From positions 238,142 to 302,141 of the forward strand of contig NZ_JAJLRA010000001.1 of NCBI RefSeq assembly GCF_020991365.1: DNA of 64,000 nt, read 5' to 3'. Within the stretch, counting starts at the first letter, position 1. The number at the start of each line of letters is the position of its first letter. Below, piece by piece: positions 33,601-42,118 of the stretch. Made by a program: the position numbers and the translations under genes. Under the pieces are notes generated by a model. That model had not been told where the DNA came from, made no database searches, and saw nothing but the letters and a program-made list of their open reading frames with translations. Source of the stretch: Streptacidiphilus sp. ASG 303. GTDB taxonomy: Bacteria > Actinomycetota > Actinomycetes > Streptomycetales > Streptomycetaceae.

Positions 33601-34310
33601 ACAGCGTGGTCGTCGCCGTCCACCACCCCGTGCTCGACCCCACCGGGACCGGCGCCAGCCAGCTGTCCGACCCCTCCGAGGGCGCGCTGCTGGAGCAGTG
33701 GCTGGCGGACTTCCGGCGGCGCACCGGCAAGCAGGTCGCGCTGGTGACCGGGCACGCGCACACCGCGCACGTGCGGCGGGCCGACGGCCTGCTGGAGTTC
33801 AACGCCCCGGTGGTCGGCAAGACCCCGTACGGGGACGCGGGCCACGGCGGCTTCGCCGCCTGGTCGCTGGTGACCCTGGACCCGGAGGCCGCCCGCGTCA
33901 CCCCCGACCGGCCGGACCCGCGCGGCGCCGGGTGGTTCCGGGCGGAGGTGCGTCCGCTGCTGGACCGCATCGGCCTGGCAGTCCCCCCGCAGCTCTCCCC
34001 GGGGGACTCCGGGCAGGTCTCCGCCACCGCCGTCGACGACGGCATGGGCGGCCGGACCGTCCCGCTGCGCTACCCGGCGACCGCCGCCTGGTCCGGCGCG
34101 CACCTGGCCGTCGTCGCCGACGACCGGGCGCTGGCCGCCGCGCTGCGGCGCCCCGGCGTGGTCGCCGTCCTGGACCGGCGCACCCTGCGCCTCACCGCCG
34201 TCCGCCCCGGCGGCACCGACGTGACGGTGCGCTCCGGAAGCCTCACCGCGTCCGCCCGCGTGGAGGTGGGGGCCGGCCCCGCCGCCGCGCGGCGGGCGTC
34301 CTCCGGCTGA
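30648..34310 (+). CDS. Secreted phosphodiester glycosidase (NAGPA) / metallophosphoesterase fusion
   Basis: 1220 residues. A signal peptide-like N-terminus (LRVPAALLAALAVVGAAAA) is followed by a low-complexity stretch. The NAGPA (phosphodiester glycosidase) domain spans about residues 130-470, with AAVNGDFF (about 190) and VMLDGGGSSQL (about 425-435). A middle region (about 480-830) looks like Ig-like and carbohydrate-binding-type beta domains. A calcineurin-like phosphoesterase follows, with SDTH (about 846), a GD motif (LLSGDGVD), GNHES (about 917), a late HHP (about 991) and GHAHTAH (about 1034), which supply the bimetal ligands. A C-terminal beta domain ends the protein. It probably removes phosphodiester-linked sugars or teichoic-type phosphates outside the cell; the substrate is inferred. 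Confidence 0.85.
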   Translation: MRRTRTFAVRPPGVLPGGRPPLPAAGLRVPAALLAALAVVGAAAAPTGPQRGGGAAVRTVAAVADGPVRAARPGSADGEGGPVPAGPRVPVPPDDGAGVGAGTRTAPAARGRAAEAAAGSADSLDVSSSTRTIAPGVTLTRERTVDPAGFLDGYVLRADLDGPTRPRLLAPTVSGTSAPTALADGAGAAAAVNGDFFAIDTTNAPIGPEVRDGALLKAGAAPAPVAGVGQDGVGRIADLLLEGAATVGGVRHDLAGLNPGSVPADALALYTPDWGPGDRRFAVPAGADAVELEVRDGRVAAVHEGAGRTPVPDGAQVLLATGSTADALARTAPGTPAAVEYHARTSAPSPFSLALGAHLVLVRGGAVAPVDTSDAGNSALKPRTAMGWTADRRLVLYVADGSSSRSRGLTALQLAERMRALGAVDAVMLDGGGSSQLVARRPGGTGAEVVNAPSDGAQRVVPNAVGLVPPAGSGRLHGIDVRLRSDRLFPGLSRDVAASGYDEALGAAPLGAARWRTVPGGLARSDGAAVLRGARPGSGTLEARSGAVSAHVPLRVLGPLDRLEADVPALSLEPGDFRDVTVTGRDAEGFAAPVEPRDVHLEYDPAVASVAARPDGTLRVTGLPGGDGRGTVVTATVQGRVLRLPVTVGLADTPLDPLADASAWSAAGAKATASVSSVATGDRPGAAPGERGLRLAYDMTGQPTGTSAAYAVARQPLAVPAGAQRLALWVRGDGSGHWLRAQLRSQGTTNVPFTFSLAVDWTGWRRVEGPVPTGFTAPLTLERLYLVQTDPTRRTAGAVDLALLDARVGVRLDLPDRPDQPDPAVVEDADGLPAPGRWAWRFAVLSDTHVNADGGTGSYAYRHTARALDEIAAARPDLVLLSGDGVDQDRPADFALFQRLLTEHLPAGVPLYWAVGNHESGAVAGGTLEQFTASTGRPTRQSFDHAGTRFVLLDSTLGSLRLSDWSQLGWLRERLADAASDPAVDSVVVAVHHPVLDPTGTGASQLSDPSEGALLEQWLADFRRRTGKQVALVTGHAHTAHVRRADGLLEFNAPVVGKTPYGDAGHGGFAAWSLVTLDPEAARVTPDRPDPRGAGWFRAEVRPLLDRIGLAVPPQLSPGDSGQVSATAVDDGMGGRTVPLRYPATAAWSGAHLAVVADDRALAAALRRPGVVAVLDRRTLRLTAVRPGGTDVTVRSGSLTASARVEVGAGPAAARRASSG

Positions 34311-34315
34311 CCGGA

Positions 34316-34349
34316 CCGGCCGCCGCCCCGGCACCGGGGCGCCGGCCGG
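34316..34349. terminator. Hairpin between convergent NAGPA and MarR genes
   Basis: About 14 bp of stem with one mismatch and a GCAC loop, lying between the two stop codons. Confidence 0.6.
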
Positions 34350-34352
34350 CGG

Positions 34353-34883
34353 TCAGCCCGCCGCGGAGGCGAGCAGGAGGCGCAGCAGGCGGTCGAGCTC
34401 GGCCGCCTCGTCGGGCGCCAGGGCCGCGCCGAGCACCTGCCGCTGGACGGCGAGGCCGGCGCCGACCGCCTCCTCGACCAGCTCCAGTCCGGCGGGGGTG
34501 AGGGTCACGCGCAGGCCGCGCCGGTCGCGCGGGTCGGGCGAGCGGGTGACGTACCCGGCGCGCTCCAGCTTGTCGAGGCGGCCGGTCATGCCGCCGGTGG
34601 TGAGCATGAGGGTGGCGGTGAGCTCCCGGGGGGAGAGGACGTGCGGCTCGCCCGCCCTGCGCAGCGCGGCGAGGACGTCGAACTCGCCGCGGCCGATGCC
34701 GAGGCGCCCGTACACGGTCTGCATGCGGGCGCCCATGGCGTCGGCGATCCGGTAGAGGCGGCCGAACACGGCCATCGCGCCGGTCTCCAGGTCGGGGCGG
34801 ACCTGCGCCCACTGCTCGACGACGAGGTCCACGGGGTCGGGACGGTCGGGGGAGCCGGGACGGACGGGGGTGGTGCGGTCCAT
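34353..34883 (-). CDS. MarR-family transcriptional regulator
   Basis: 176 residues from the ATG at 34883. The winged helix-turn-helix is clear: GIGRGEFDVLAALRRAG, ELTATLMLTTGGMTGRLDKLERAGYV and the wing DPRDRRGLRVTLTPAG. C-terminal helices complete the dimer interface. It is divergent from a VOC-family gene. A 24-bp near-perfect palindrome at 34932-34955 overlaps the VOC promoter and is the likely operator. Ligand unknown. Confidence 0.92.
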   Translation of the reverse strand: MDRTTPVRPGSPDRPDPVDLVVEQWAQVRPDLETGAMAVFGRLYRIADAMGARMQTVYGRLGIGRGEFDVLAALRRAGEPHVLSPRELTATLMLTTGGMTGRLDKLERAGYVTRSPDPRDRRGLRVTLTPAGLELVEEAVGAGLAVQRQVLGAALAPDEAAELDRLLRLLLASAAG

Positions 34884-34923
34884 GCGACGAAGTCTCGCAC
34901 AGGATCGCTCGGAGGAAACACAC

Positions 34924-34955
34924 TTGCCTTCAAGTAGCTTACCGCTAAGCTGCTT
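34924..34955 (+). promoter_or_regulatory. VOC gene promoter overlapped by a MarR-type operator
   Basis: TTGCCT (34924-34929) and TAAGCT (34946-34951) with a 16-base spacer. The palindrome has arms AAGTAGCTTA (34932-34941) and TAAGCTGCTT (34946-34955) around CCGC, with one mismatched pair. It covers the spacer and -10, which fits repression. Confidence 0.6.
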
Positions 34956-35014
34956 TCGCCAGCCCGCCCCGCCGGCCCCTCCCGGGCCGGCACCGCCGCT
35001 CCCCGGAGGCCCCC

Positions 35015-35404
35015 GTGCGCGTCATCGGCTTCGACCACCTCGTCCTGAACGTCGCGGACGTCGAGCGCTCCCTCGCGTTCTACTGCGGCCCGCTCGGCCT
35101 CGCCCCCGTCCGCGTCGAGGAGTGGCGGGCGGGCACGGCCCCCTTCCCCTCCGTCCGCGTGAGCCCGGACACGATCATCGACCTCGTGCGGCGGCCCGAG
35201 GGCGCGGAGCACGGCTCCAACGTCGACCACCTCTGCCTGGTGGTCGAGCCCCTCGATTGGGAGGAGGTGGCCCGGTCGGGCGTGTTCACGGTCGTCGACG
35301 GCCCCGGCCGCCGGTTCGGCGCCCGCGGCACGGCGGTGTCCCTGTACGTCGAGGACCCGGACGGCAACACGGTGGAGCTGCGCTGGTACCCCCAGGACGC
35401 CTGA
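35015..35404 (+). CDS. VOC-family (glyoxalase/bleomycin resistance-like) protein
   Basis: 129 residues from the GTG at 35015 (GGAGG upstream), a full-length VOC monomer. Paired beta-alpha-beta-beta-beta units begin at FDHLVLNVADVERSLAFYCGPLGL and end with YVEDPDGNTVELRWYP. His (FDH), a second His (VDHLCLVV) and Glu (VELRW) could form the metal site. VOC proteins act as isomerases, dioxygenases or drug-binding proteins. The divergent MarR regulator suggests induction by a small toxic molecule. Confidence 0.88.
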   Translation: MRVIGFDHLVLNVADVERSLAFYCGPLGLAPVRVEEWRAGTAPFPSVRVSPDTIIDLVRRPEGAEHGSNVDHLCLVVEPLDWEEVARSGVFTVVDGPGRRFGARGTAVSLYVEDPDGNTVELRWYPQDA

Positions 35405-35651
35405 CGGGCCGGCCGGCGGGGGGACGCGGACCGTGACGGTGACCGCGAGGGGACCGTGACGAGGACCACGGACGGACCGGGGCATCGGCGCCGCGAGGAC
35501 GGGCAGGGGACCGTCCGCATCCGGAGGGCGAGCACGGGACGGGGGCCGATCCGCCCACGGCGGACCCGCGTGCCGCGCCGACGGCGGCCGGCACTGCGGC
35601 AGCCGTCCCGCGCCCTCCATCCCGGCACCACCCACAGGAGAGACCCCGGAC

Positions 35652-36710
35652 ATGGCAACCAGCCCCACGACCGTGACCGCCTACGCCGCCCCGGCGCCGA
35701 AGGCGCCCCTGGAGCGCACCACCGTCCCCCGCCGTCCGGTGGGCGAGCGCGACGTCGCGATCGAGATCAAGTACGCCGGCATCTGCCACTCCGACATCCA
35801 CCAGGTCCGCGACGAGTGGTTCGAGGGCATCTTCCCGATGGTCCCCGGCCACGAGATCGCGGGCGTCGTCACCGAGGTCGGCCCCGGCGTGACCAGGTAC
35901 GCGGTCGGCGACCGCGTCGGCGTCGGCTGCATGGTCGACTCCTGCGGCCGGTGCGTGAACTGCCGCGCCGGCGAGGAGCAGTTCTGCCTCGAGGGCAGCA
36001 TCCAGACCTACAACGGCCGGCTCCCTGACGGCTCCCCGACGTACGGCGGCTACAGCACGCACATCGTCGTGGACGAGGACTTCGTGCTGCGCATCCCGGA
36101 CAGCCTGGAGCTGGACGTCGCCGCGCCGCTGCTCTGCGCGGGCATCACCACCTACTCGCCGCTGGCCCACTGGAAGGCCGGCCCGGGCCGGAAGGTCGCC
36201 GTGGTCGGCCTCGGCGGGCTCGGGCACATGGGCGTGAAGATCGCCCACGCGATGGGCGCCGAGGTGACCGTCCTCAGCCAGTCGCTGCGCAAGAAGGACG
36301 ACGGGCTGCGTCTGGGCGCCGACCACTACTACGCGACCAGCGACCCGGAGACCTTCACCCGCCTCGCCGGCGCCTTCGACCTCATCCTCAACACGGTCTC
36401 CGCCAACCTGGACCTGGACGCGTACCTGTCGCTGCTGCGGCTGGACGGCGCCCTGGTGCACGTGGGCGCGCCGGAGCACCCCAGCAGCTTCAACCAGTTC
36501 TCGCTGATCGGCATGCGCCGCAGCATGGCGGGCTCCTCCATCGGCGGCATCCGCGAGACCCAGGAGATGCTCGACTTCTGCGCGGAGCACGGCCTGGGCG
36601 CGGAGATCGAGGTCATCACCGCCGACCGCATCAACGAGGCGTACGAGCGCGTCACGGCCAGCGACGTCCGCTACCGCTTCGTCATCGACATCGCGTCGCT
36701 GCACGACTGA
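35652..36710 (+). CDS. Zinc-dependent NAD(P) alcohol dehydrogenase (CAD/YahK-like)
   Basis: 352 residues, with AGGAGAG upstream of the ATG. Catalytic zinc ligands are visible in AGICHSD (Cys) and PGHEIAG (His-Glu). The structural zinc lobe has four Cys in [17 protein letters not shown]. The Rossmann motif is [13 protein letters not shown], followed by [20 protein letters not shown], where Ser rather than Asp suggests NADPH. The sequence is close to the cinnamyl alcohol dehydrogenase/YahK group, which reduces aldehydes. It stands alone. The 247 bases upstream show short GACCGTGACG repeats but no clear operator. Confidence 0.92.
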   Translation: MATSPTTVTAYAAPAPKAPLERTTVPRRPVGERDVAIEIKYAGICHSDIHQVRDEWFEGIFPMVPGHEIAGVVTEVGPGVTRYAVGDRVGVGCMVDSCGRCVNCRAGEEQFCLEGSIQTYNGRLPDGSPTYGGYSTHIVVDEDFVLRIPDSLELDVAAPLLCAGITTYSPLAHWKAGPGRKVAVVGLGGLGHMGVKIAHAMGAEVTVLSQSLRKKDDGLRLGADHYYATSDPETFTRLAGAFDLILNTVSANLDLDAYLSLLRLDGALVHVGAPEHPSSFNQFSLIGMRRSMAGSSIGGIRETQEMLDFCAEHGLGAEIEVITADRINEAYERVTASDVRYRFVIDIASLHD

Positions 36711-36927
36711 GCCGCACGGCCGGGCCGCACCGACCGGCGGCCCGCACGCCCGCGCCCCCGCCCCGGCACGTCCGGGAGCGGGGGTGCGGCCGTTCGGGCC
36801 GCCGTGCGCGCCCCCGGCAGCGGCCGACCGGCCCGCCGGACGCCTTCCGGCGCGCTCCCCGGCCGGGCGCGGGGATCCGGCCGGATCCGCGGGTCATGTC
36901 CGGCCCGCGGGCGGGTACGCGGCGCGG

Positions 36928-38157
36928 ATGGAGGCAGTCAGGGAACGGTGGCGGAAGGGTCGCGCCCGGGTCGGCGAGGCGGCGGACGGGCTGGTCGAGG
37001 CGGTGCGGCACCCCCGGCGCTGGTGCCGCGCCCGCGGGGAGGGCATCGCGCAGGCGGTGAAGGCCGCCGTGGCGTGCGGCCTGGCGTGGCAGGCGGCGAT
37101 CGTGCTGCTGGGGCGCGGGGAGTGGCCGGTGGTGGCCCCGCTGGCGGCGCTGCTGACGGTGCAGTTCACCGTCTACCGGACGGTGCGTCAGGGGCTCAAG
37201 CAGTTCGCGGGGGTGCTGGCCGGGGTGAGCGCCGCGGCGGGGTTCTTCCAGCTGGCGGGAACGACGGCCGTGACGATCGGCGTGGCGGTGGGCGTGTGCC
37301 TGGGGCTGGGCCGGCTGCTGCGGCTGGGGTCGCAGGCCGGCGAGGTGCCGACCACGGTGCTGCTGGTGCTCTCCTCGGGCAGCGGGTACGGCGTGTCGCG
37401 CGTGTGGGACACCCTGATCGGGGTCGGCTGCGGTGTCGCGGTCACCCTCGCGGCCGCTCCCCCGACCCACCTGACCCGCGCCGGGGGCCGGGTCGCCGCG
37501 GCGATGGAGGGGATGGCCGGCGCCACCCGGGAGGTGTCCGAGGGCCTGCGCGAGGGCTGGGACCACCGCACCACGCGGGCCTGGCTGACCCGGCTGGACG
37601 CCCTCGGCGGCCTGCTCGCCCAGGCCCGGCGCTCGGTCGACGAGGCGGACGAGGGCATGCGGCTGAACCCGTGGCGGCTGCGGCGCGGCAGGAGGGCCCA
37701 CCCGGAGGGGCTGGAGCGCCTCGGCGAGGCGCTGAGGTGCCTGGAGCACTCCCACAGCCAGCTGCACTCGGTGGTGCGGGGTCTGGACGACCTGGCCCAC
37801 GGGGCCCGCGGCATGCCCGAGGACGAGGAGCTGCGGACGCGGATGTGCGAGCGGCTGCAGCCGGTGGCCGAACTGCTGGAGTCCCTCGCCAGGGGGTTCG
37901 AGGCCCAGGCGGGCATCCAGCGGGGGGTGCGCGGCGTCGACGCGCACGTCGAGGCCCTGGACGAGGCGCTGCGGTCCGGACAGGAGGCCCACAGGGCGGC
38001 GGCGCGGGAGCTGGAGCCGCGCGAGGGCGAACCGCTCGCCCTGTGGGCGCTCCAGGGGTCGGTCCTGGACGAGGCCGAGCAGATCCTGCACGAGCTCGAC
38101 CCGCGGCACGGGCCGCATCCCGGCGCCGTCCCCCCGAGCCTGCGCCGCGCCGCCTGA
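36928..38157 (+). CDS. FUSC/aromatic acid exporter family membrane protein
   Basis: 409 residues from the ATG at 36928; upstream in-frame sequence is low-complexity. Residues about 35-190 contain five to six transmembrane helices (WPVVAPLAALLTVQFTVYRTVRQG is typical of FUSC/ArAE proteins, and GVLAGVSAAAGFF follows). The C-terminal half is a long helical cytoplasmic domain with heptad-like Leu/Glu/Arg patterning. Members of the family export aromatic acids or form unknown membrane complexes. It is monocistronic, and a stem at 38161-38217 follows. Confidence 0.8.
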   Translation: MEAVRERWRKGRARVGEAADGLVEAVRHPRRWCRARGEGIAQAVKAAVACGLAWQAAIVLLGRGEWPVVAPLAALLTVQFTVYRTVRQGLKQFAGVLAGVSAAAGFFQLAGTTAVTIGVAVGVCLGLGRLLRLGSQAGEVPTTVLLVLSSGSGYGVSRVWDTLIGVGCGVAVTLAAAPPTHLTRAGGRVAAAMEGMAGATREVSEGLREGWDHRTTRAWLTRLDALGGLLAQARRSVDEADEGMRLNPWRLRRGRRAHPEGLERLGEALRCLEHSHSQLHSVVRGLDDLAHGARGMPEDEELRTRMCERLQPVAELLESLARGFEAQAGIQRGVRGVDAHVEALDEALRSGQEAHRAAARELEPREGEPLALWALQGSVLDEAEQILHELDPRHGPHPGAVPPSLRRAA

Positions 38158-38160
38158 CGG

Positions 38161-38217
38161 GCGCCCCGCCGGGGCGGCGGGCGCGCGCCGGCCGCCGCAG
38201 CGGGCCGGGCGGGGCGC
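38161..38217. terminator. Hairpin between convergent FUSC and lipoprotein genes
   Basis: A 10-bp perfect outer stem (38161-38170 with 38208-38217) encloses a G/C-rich inner region. It ends directly at the lipoprotein stop codon. Confidence 0.6.
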
Positions 38218-38772
38218 CTACCCGAGGGTGTCGACCCGGTAGGCGGCGCCGCCGCGCGACCCCCGGCCCGCGCTCCGCTCGACGGACAGGGCGGTGGCGG
38301 CGGTGGTGAGGTCGAAGGAGACCACCCCGGGCGTGTCGGCGCAGGGGACGGTGCGGCGGACGGCGGCCCGGCCGGAGGTGACGGTGAAGACCACCGTCCC
38401 GCGGCCGGAGCAGGCGGCGTGGACGCGGACCCTGAGCCCCTTGCCGAAGGACTCGTCGCGGTCCATCGCGTCGAGCGCGCCGGACGCCCTGATGCCCGGA
38501 CCGCGGGATCCGGAGGCACCCGCACCGGCGTCGCCGGACGGTGACTGCGGGAGCTCCAGCGCTGATGCCGCCCGTGCGGCGGCGGCCGGGTCGTCGGACG
38601 ACGGGGCGTTCCCCGAGGCCGCGGGGACCGCCGGCCGGCCGGCGTGCGGGGACGCCGGCGGCGTCCGATCCGCGGGGCCGCCCCCGCCGCCGCACCCCGC
38701 CGTGGTGAGCGCAGCCGCCCCCGCGAGCACCGCCGCCGCCGTCGCCGTCGCCGTCCTCGTCGTCACCCTCAT
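38218..38772 (-). CDS. Putative lipoprotein of unknown function
   Basis: 184 residues from the ATG at 38772; an in-frame ATG at 38811 has its GGAGG too close. The N-terminus has Arg residues, a hydrophobic Ala-rich run and a lipobox LTTAGC, so the mature protein should be lipid-anchored at Cys20 or so. A disordered Pro/Ser/Ala linker is followed by a compact C-terminal domain (about residues 105-184) with two Cys (HAACSG and TVPCAD) that could form a disulfide. I do not recognise the family. Confidence 0.7.
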   Translation of the reverse strand: MRVTTRTATATAAAVLAGAAALTTAGCGGGGGPADRTPPASPHAGRPAVPAASGNAPSSDDPAAAARAASALELPQSPSGDAGAGASGSRGPGIRASGALDAMDRDESFGKGLRVRVHAACSGRGTVVFTVTSGRAAVRRTVPCADTPGVVSFDLTTAATALSVERSAGRGSRGGAAYRVDTLG

Positions 38773-39049
38773 GCCGTTCCCCCGTCGGTCGTCGCCGTCG
38801 GAAGCGGTCATGCCTCCGGGCGGACCATCCGAACCGGCACTTGAGGAAGTCCGGAGGTTCGGGATCCTGCGGGGTCCGGGAGGCCGCCGCGGGAGCGCGG
38901 CCGGACAAGCAGACGGACAGACAGGCCGGCAGGCGGCCGGTCCGGCGGTCCGGCAGGCAGCCGGAGCGCCGGGCGGCGGTGTCCGGCATTCCGGTGGCTC
39001 TCCGGTGATCCGCACGGACGGGGGCCCGGCGGTCTGGGAAGCTCCGGCC

Positions 39050-40150
39050 ATGGCCTCCTCCCTCCGTGCGGGCGTCCTGCACTGGACCGTCGCCGTCCCG
39101 CTGCTGGCGGTCGTCCTGACGGTCCTGACCTGGGGGCGCAGCCTGCCCGTGGCCGTGGTGGTGCTGGCGGGGCTCTTCCTGGCAGGCGCGGTCCTGGCCG
39201 CGGTGCACCACGCCGAGGTGGTGGCCCACCGGGTCGGGGAGCCGTTCGGGTCGCTGGTGCTGGCCGTCGCGGTGACGGTCATCGAGGTGGCGCTGATCGT
39301 CACGCTGATGGCGGACGGGGGCGGGAAGAGCGCCACGCTGGCGCGGGACACGGTGTTCGCCGCGGTCATGATCACCTGCAACGGGATCGTCGGCCTGTGC
39401 CTGCTGGTGGGTGCGCTGCGGCGCGGGGTGGCGGTGTTCAACCCGGAGGGGACCGGCGCGGCCCTCGCCACCGTGGCGACGCTCGCCACGCTCAGCCTGG
39501 CGCTGCCGACCTTCACCACCAGCGCTCCGGGCCCCCGGTTCTCCACCGCCCAGCTGGTCTTCGCCTCGGTCGCCTCCCTGGTGCTGTACGGGCTGTTCGT
39601 GGCGACGCAGACCGTCCGCCACCGGGACTACTTCCTCCCCGTCACCGCGCAGGGCGAGACCACCGGCGCGGAGGAGCACGCCGGGCCGCCCTCGCGGCGG
39701 GCCGCGCTGACGAGCCTGGGGCTGCTGGTCCCCTCCTTGGTCGCGGTGGTGGGCCTGGCCAAGGTGGAGTCGCCGACGATCGAGTCGGGGGTGGCCGCCG
39801 CCGGACTGCCGTCGTCCGTGGTCGGGGTGGTGATCGCGCTGCTGGTCCTGCTGCCGGAGTCCATCGCCGCCGTCCGGGCGGCGCGCCGGGACCGGGTGCA
39901 GACGAGCCTCAACCTCGGCCTGGGGTCGGCCATGGCCAGCATCGGGCTGACCGTCCCGGCGGTCGCGGCGGCGTCCGTGTGGCTGAAGGGGCCGCTGGTG
40001 CTCGGCCTCGGCCCGTCGCACCTGGTGCTGCTCGCGCTCACCGTCGCCGTCGGCACGCTGACGGTGATCCCCGGCCGCGCGACCCCGCTGCAGGGCGGGG
40101 TGCACCTCGCGGTGCTGGCCGCGTACCTGGTGCTCGCCGTCAGTCCCTGA
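39050..40150 (+). CDS. Cation/proton antiporter (ChaA/CaCA type)
   Basis: 366 residues from the ATG at 39050; the longer upstream open frame has lost membrane character. About eleven hydrophobic helices. The two ion-binding alpha-repeats of the CaCA superfamily are visible: GEPFGSLVLAVAVTVIEVAL near 64 and VIALLVLLPESIAAVRAA near 262, each with the conserved Glu. A short acidic loop (GETTGAEEH) separates the halves. The family exchanges Ca2+ or Na+ for protons. The 238 bases upstream contain short CCGGCAGGC repeats. Confidence 0.85.
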   Translation: MASSLRAGVLHWTVAVPLLAVVLTVLTWGRSLPVAVVVLAGLFLAGAVLAAVHHAEVVAHRVGEPFGSLVLAVAVTVIEVALIVTLMADGGGKSATLARDTVFAAVMITCNGIVGLCLLVGALRRGVAVFNPEGTGAALATVATLATLSLALPTFTTSAPGPRFSTAQLVFASVASLVLYGLFVATQTVRHRDYFLPVTAQGETTGAEEHAGPPSRRAALTSLGLLVPSLVAVVGLAKVESPTIESGVAAAGLPSSVVGVVIALLVLLPESIAAVRAARRDRVQTSLNLGLGSAMASIGLTVPAVAAASVWLKGPLVLGLGPSHLVLLALTVAVGTLTVIPGRATPLQGGVHLAVLAAYLVLAVSP

Positions 40151-40428
40151 ACCGCCGTCAGCGGCACGGGTGGACCGGGCCGGGCCGGTCCGGGCCGGGT
40201 GCGCCCCCGGTCCGTACGCGGAGGGGCACGCGGTCTGCCGGACGGCGGGCACGGCACCGCACGCCGCTCCGCAGCGAGGGCGGAAAGTTTCACCACGGGG
40301 AACTTCTGCGGTACTCGTTGACCACGCCGCCGGACGTGTGGAAGAAAGGCCCGGTCGAGCCCTCCCCCGCGGCGCACGCCCCGGGCGACCGGCTCCGCCC
40401 GCCGCCCGCCACCCCACCGGGAGCCGCC

Positions 40429-42060
40429 GTGACCCGCACCAGGAACGGACGTGGACGCGCCGCCGCGCTCGCCCTGACCCTCGCCGCCGCCTCGTCCCTG
40501 CTGCTCGCCCCCGGGGCGTCCGCCGCCGGGCCGGAGGGCGGTCCGCCCGCCGCGCAGGCCGCGGGCACCGGGCCCTGCACGCCCGACCCCGCGCTGCCGC
40601 GCCGTCAGATGCGCGGCGTGTGGATCGCCTCGGTCGTCAACATCGACTGGCCCGCCTCCCCCGGCCTGGGCGTGCAGGAGCAGAAGGACGGTTTCACCGC
40701 CCTGCTGGACCAGGCCGTCGCGGGCGGCTTCAACACCGTCTTCGTGCAGATACGCCCCACGGCCGACGCCTTCTGGCCCTCCCCGTACGAGCCGTGGTCG
40801 CAGTGGCTGACGGGCGTCCAGGGCAAGGACCCCGGGTACGACCCGCTGGCCTTCATGGTGGCGGCCGCGCACGAGCGGGGGCTGCGCTTCCACGCCTGGT
40901 TCAACCCGTACCGGGTGTCCATGCAGGACGACGTGACGAAGCTGGTGCCCACGCACCCGGCGCGCGTCCACCCCGACTGGACGGTCTCCTACGGCGGCAA
41001 GCTGTACTACGACCCGGGCGTGCCCGCGGCCCGCCGGTTCGTCGAGGACGCCATGATGGACGCCGTCACGCGCTACGACATCGACGGCGTGCACTTCGAC
41101 GACTACTTCTACCCCTACCCGGTGGCGGGGAAGGACTTCCCCGACGACGCCTCCTTCGCCGCGTACGGCGCCGGGTCCACCGACCGGGCCGCCTGGCGCC
41201 GGCACAACGTCGACCTGCTCGTCGACGAGATGCGGCAGCGGATCCACGCCGCCAGGCCCCAGGCCGCCTTCGGCATCAGCCCGTTCGGCATCTGGCGCAA
41301 CGCCTCCACCGACCCGGCCGGTTCGGCGACCGGGGGCTTCCAGGCGTACGACGGCCTCAACGCCGACACCCGCGGCTGGGTGAAGAAGGGCTGGCTGGAC
41401 TACGTCCTGCCGCAGGTCTACTGGAACATCGGCCTGCCCGTCGCCGACTACGCCGCGCTGGTGCCCTGGTGGTCGGAGCAGGTGCGCGGCACGGGCACGG
41501 CGCTGTGGATCGGGCAGGCCGCCTACAAGGCGGGCGACCCGGCGCAGCCCGCCGCCTGGCAGCAGCCCGGCGAGCTCTCCGCCCACCTGGACCTGGACGC
41601 GGCGCACCCGGAGGTCTCGGGGGACGTGTTCTTCAGCATGAAGGACGTGGCCGCGGACCGGCTGGGGAGCATGACCCGGGTGCGGCAGGAGCACTGGCGG
41701 CGGCCCGCGCTGGCGCCGTCCCTGCCGAAGCTGGACGGCCCGGTGCCCGGCCGGCCGCGGGTCACCGCCCGTCCGCTGCCGGGCGGAGGCGCGGAGCTGC
41801 GGATCACGGCGGGCCCGGGCGTCGCGCCCGAGGGCTACACCGTGGCGCGCCTGGACGGGCACGGGGCGCCGGGGTGCGCCCTGGCCGACGCCTCCTCCCT
41901 CCTCGCGGTCACCGGCGGCGGCGCCTCGCGGACCTTCACGGACCCGGACGGCGGCAGGGGCGCGGTGTACGTGGTGACGGCGGTCAACCGCAACCAGCAG
42001 GAGGGGCACCCCGCGGTCGCAGTCGCCGCCGGACCGGAGGAGCCGGAGGGGGACGGCTGA
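40429..42060 (+). CDS. Secreted GHL10 (DUF187, DigH/YngK-like) glycosyl hydrolase
   Basis: 543 residues from the GTG at 40429. A signal peptide ends at about residue 32 (GASAAG). The GHL10 TIM-barrel begins at MRGVWIASVVNIDWP (about 60) and includes FNTVFVQIRPTADAFWPS, FHAWFNPYRV, IDGVHFDDYFYPYP (likely acidic catalytic residues) and DYVLPQVYW. A fibronectin-like beta domain follows from about 435. The E. coli relative DigH cleaves glycan strands that have lost their peptides, so this is a candidate peptidoglycan glycosidase. The upstream region carries a GAAAGTTTC palindrome at 40283-40291. Confidence 0.88.
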   Translation: MTRTRNGRGRAAALALTLAAASSLLLAPGASAAGPEGGPPAAQAAGTGPCTPDPALPRRQMRGVWIASVVNIDWPASPGLGVQEQKDGFTALLDQAVAGGFNTVFVQIRPTADAFWPSPYEPWSQWLTGVQGKDPGYDPLAFMVAAAHERGLRFHAWFNPYRVSMQDDVTKLVPTHPARVHPDWTVSYGGKLYYDPGVPAARRFVEDAMMDAVTRYDIDGVHFDDYFYPYPVAGKDFPDDASFAAYGAGSTDRAAWRRHNVDLLVDEMRQRIHAARPQAAFGISPFGIWRNASTDPAGSATGGFQAYDGLNADTRGWVKKGWLDYVLPQVYWNIGLPVADYAALVPWWSEQVRGTGTALWIGQAAYKAGDPAQPAAWQQPGELSAHLDLDAAHPEVSGDVFFSMKDVAADRLGSMTRVRQEHWRRPALAPSLPKLDGPVPGRPRVTARPLPGGGAELRITAGPGVAPEGYTVARLDGHGAPGCALADASSLLAVTGGGASRTFTDPDGGRGAVYVVTAVNRNQQEGHPAVAVAAGPEEPEGDG

Positions 42061-42118
42061 CCGGCGCCGCCCGTCGGGCCGGTCCGCACGGACGGGCCGA
42101 CCGGACGGGCGGGCGGGT

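Noticed and set aside
30576-34334. Minus-strand open frame of 1252 codons
   Set aside because: Antisense to the NAGPA/phosphoesterase gene, which has intact catalytic motifs; no domain is recognisable in the antisense product.
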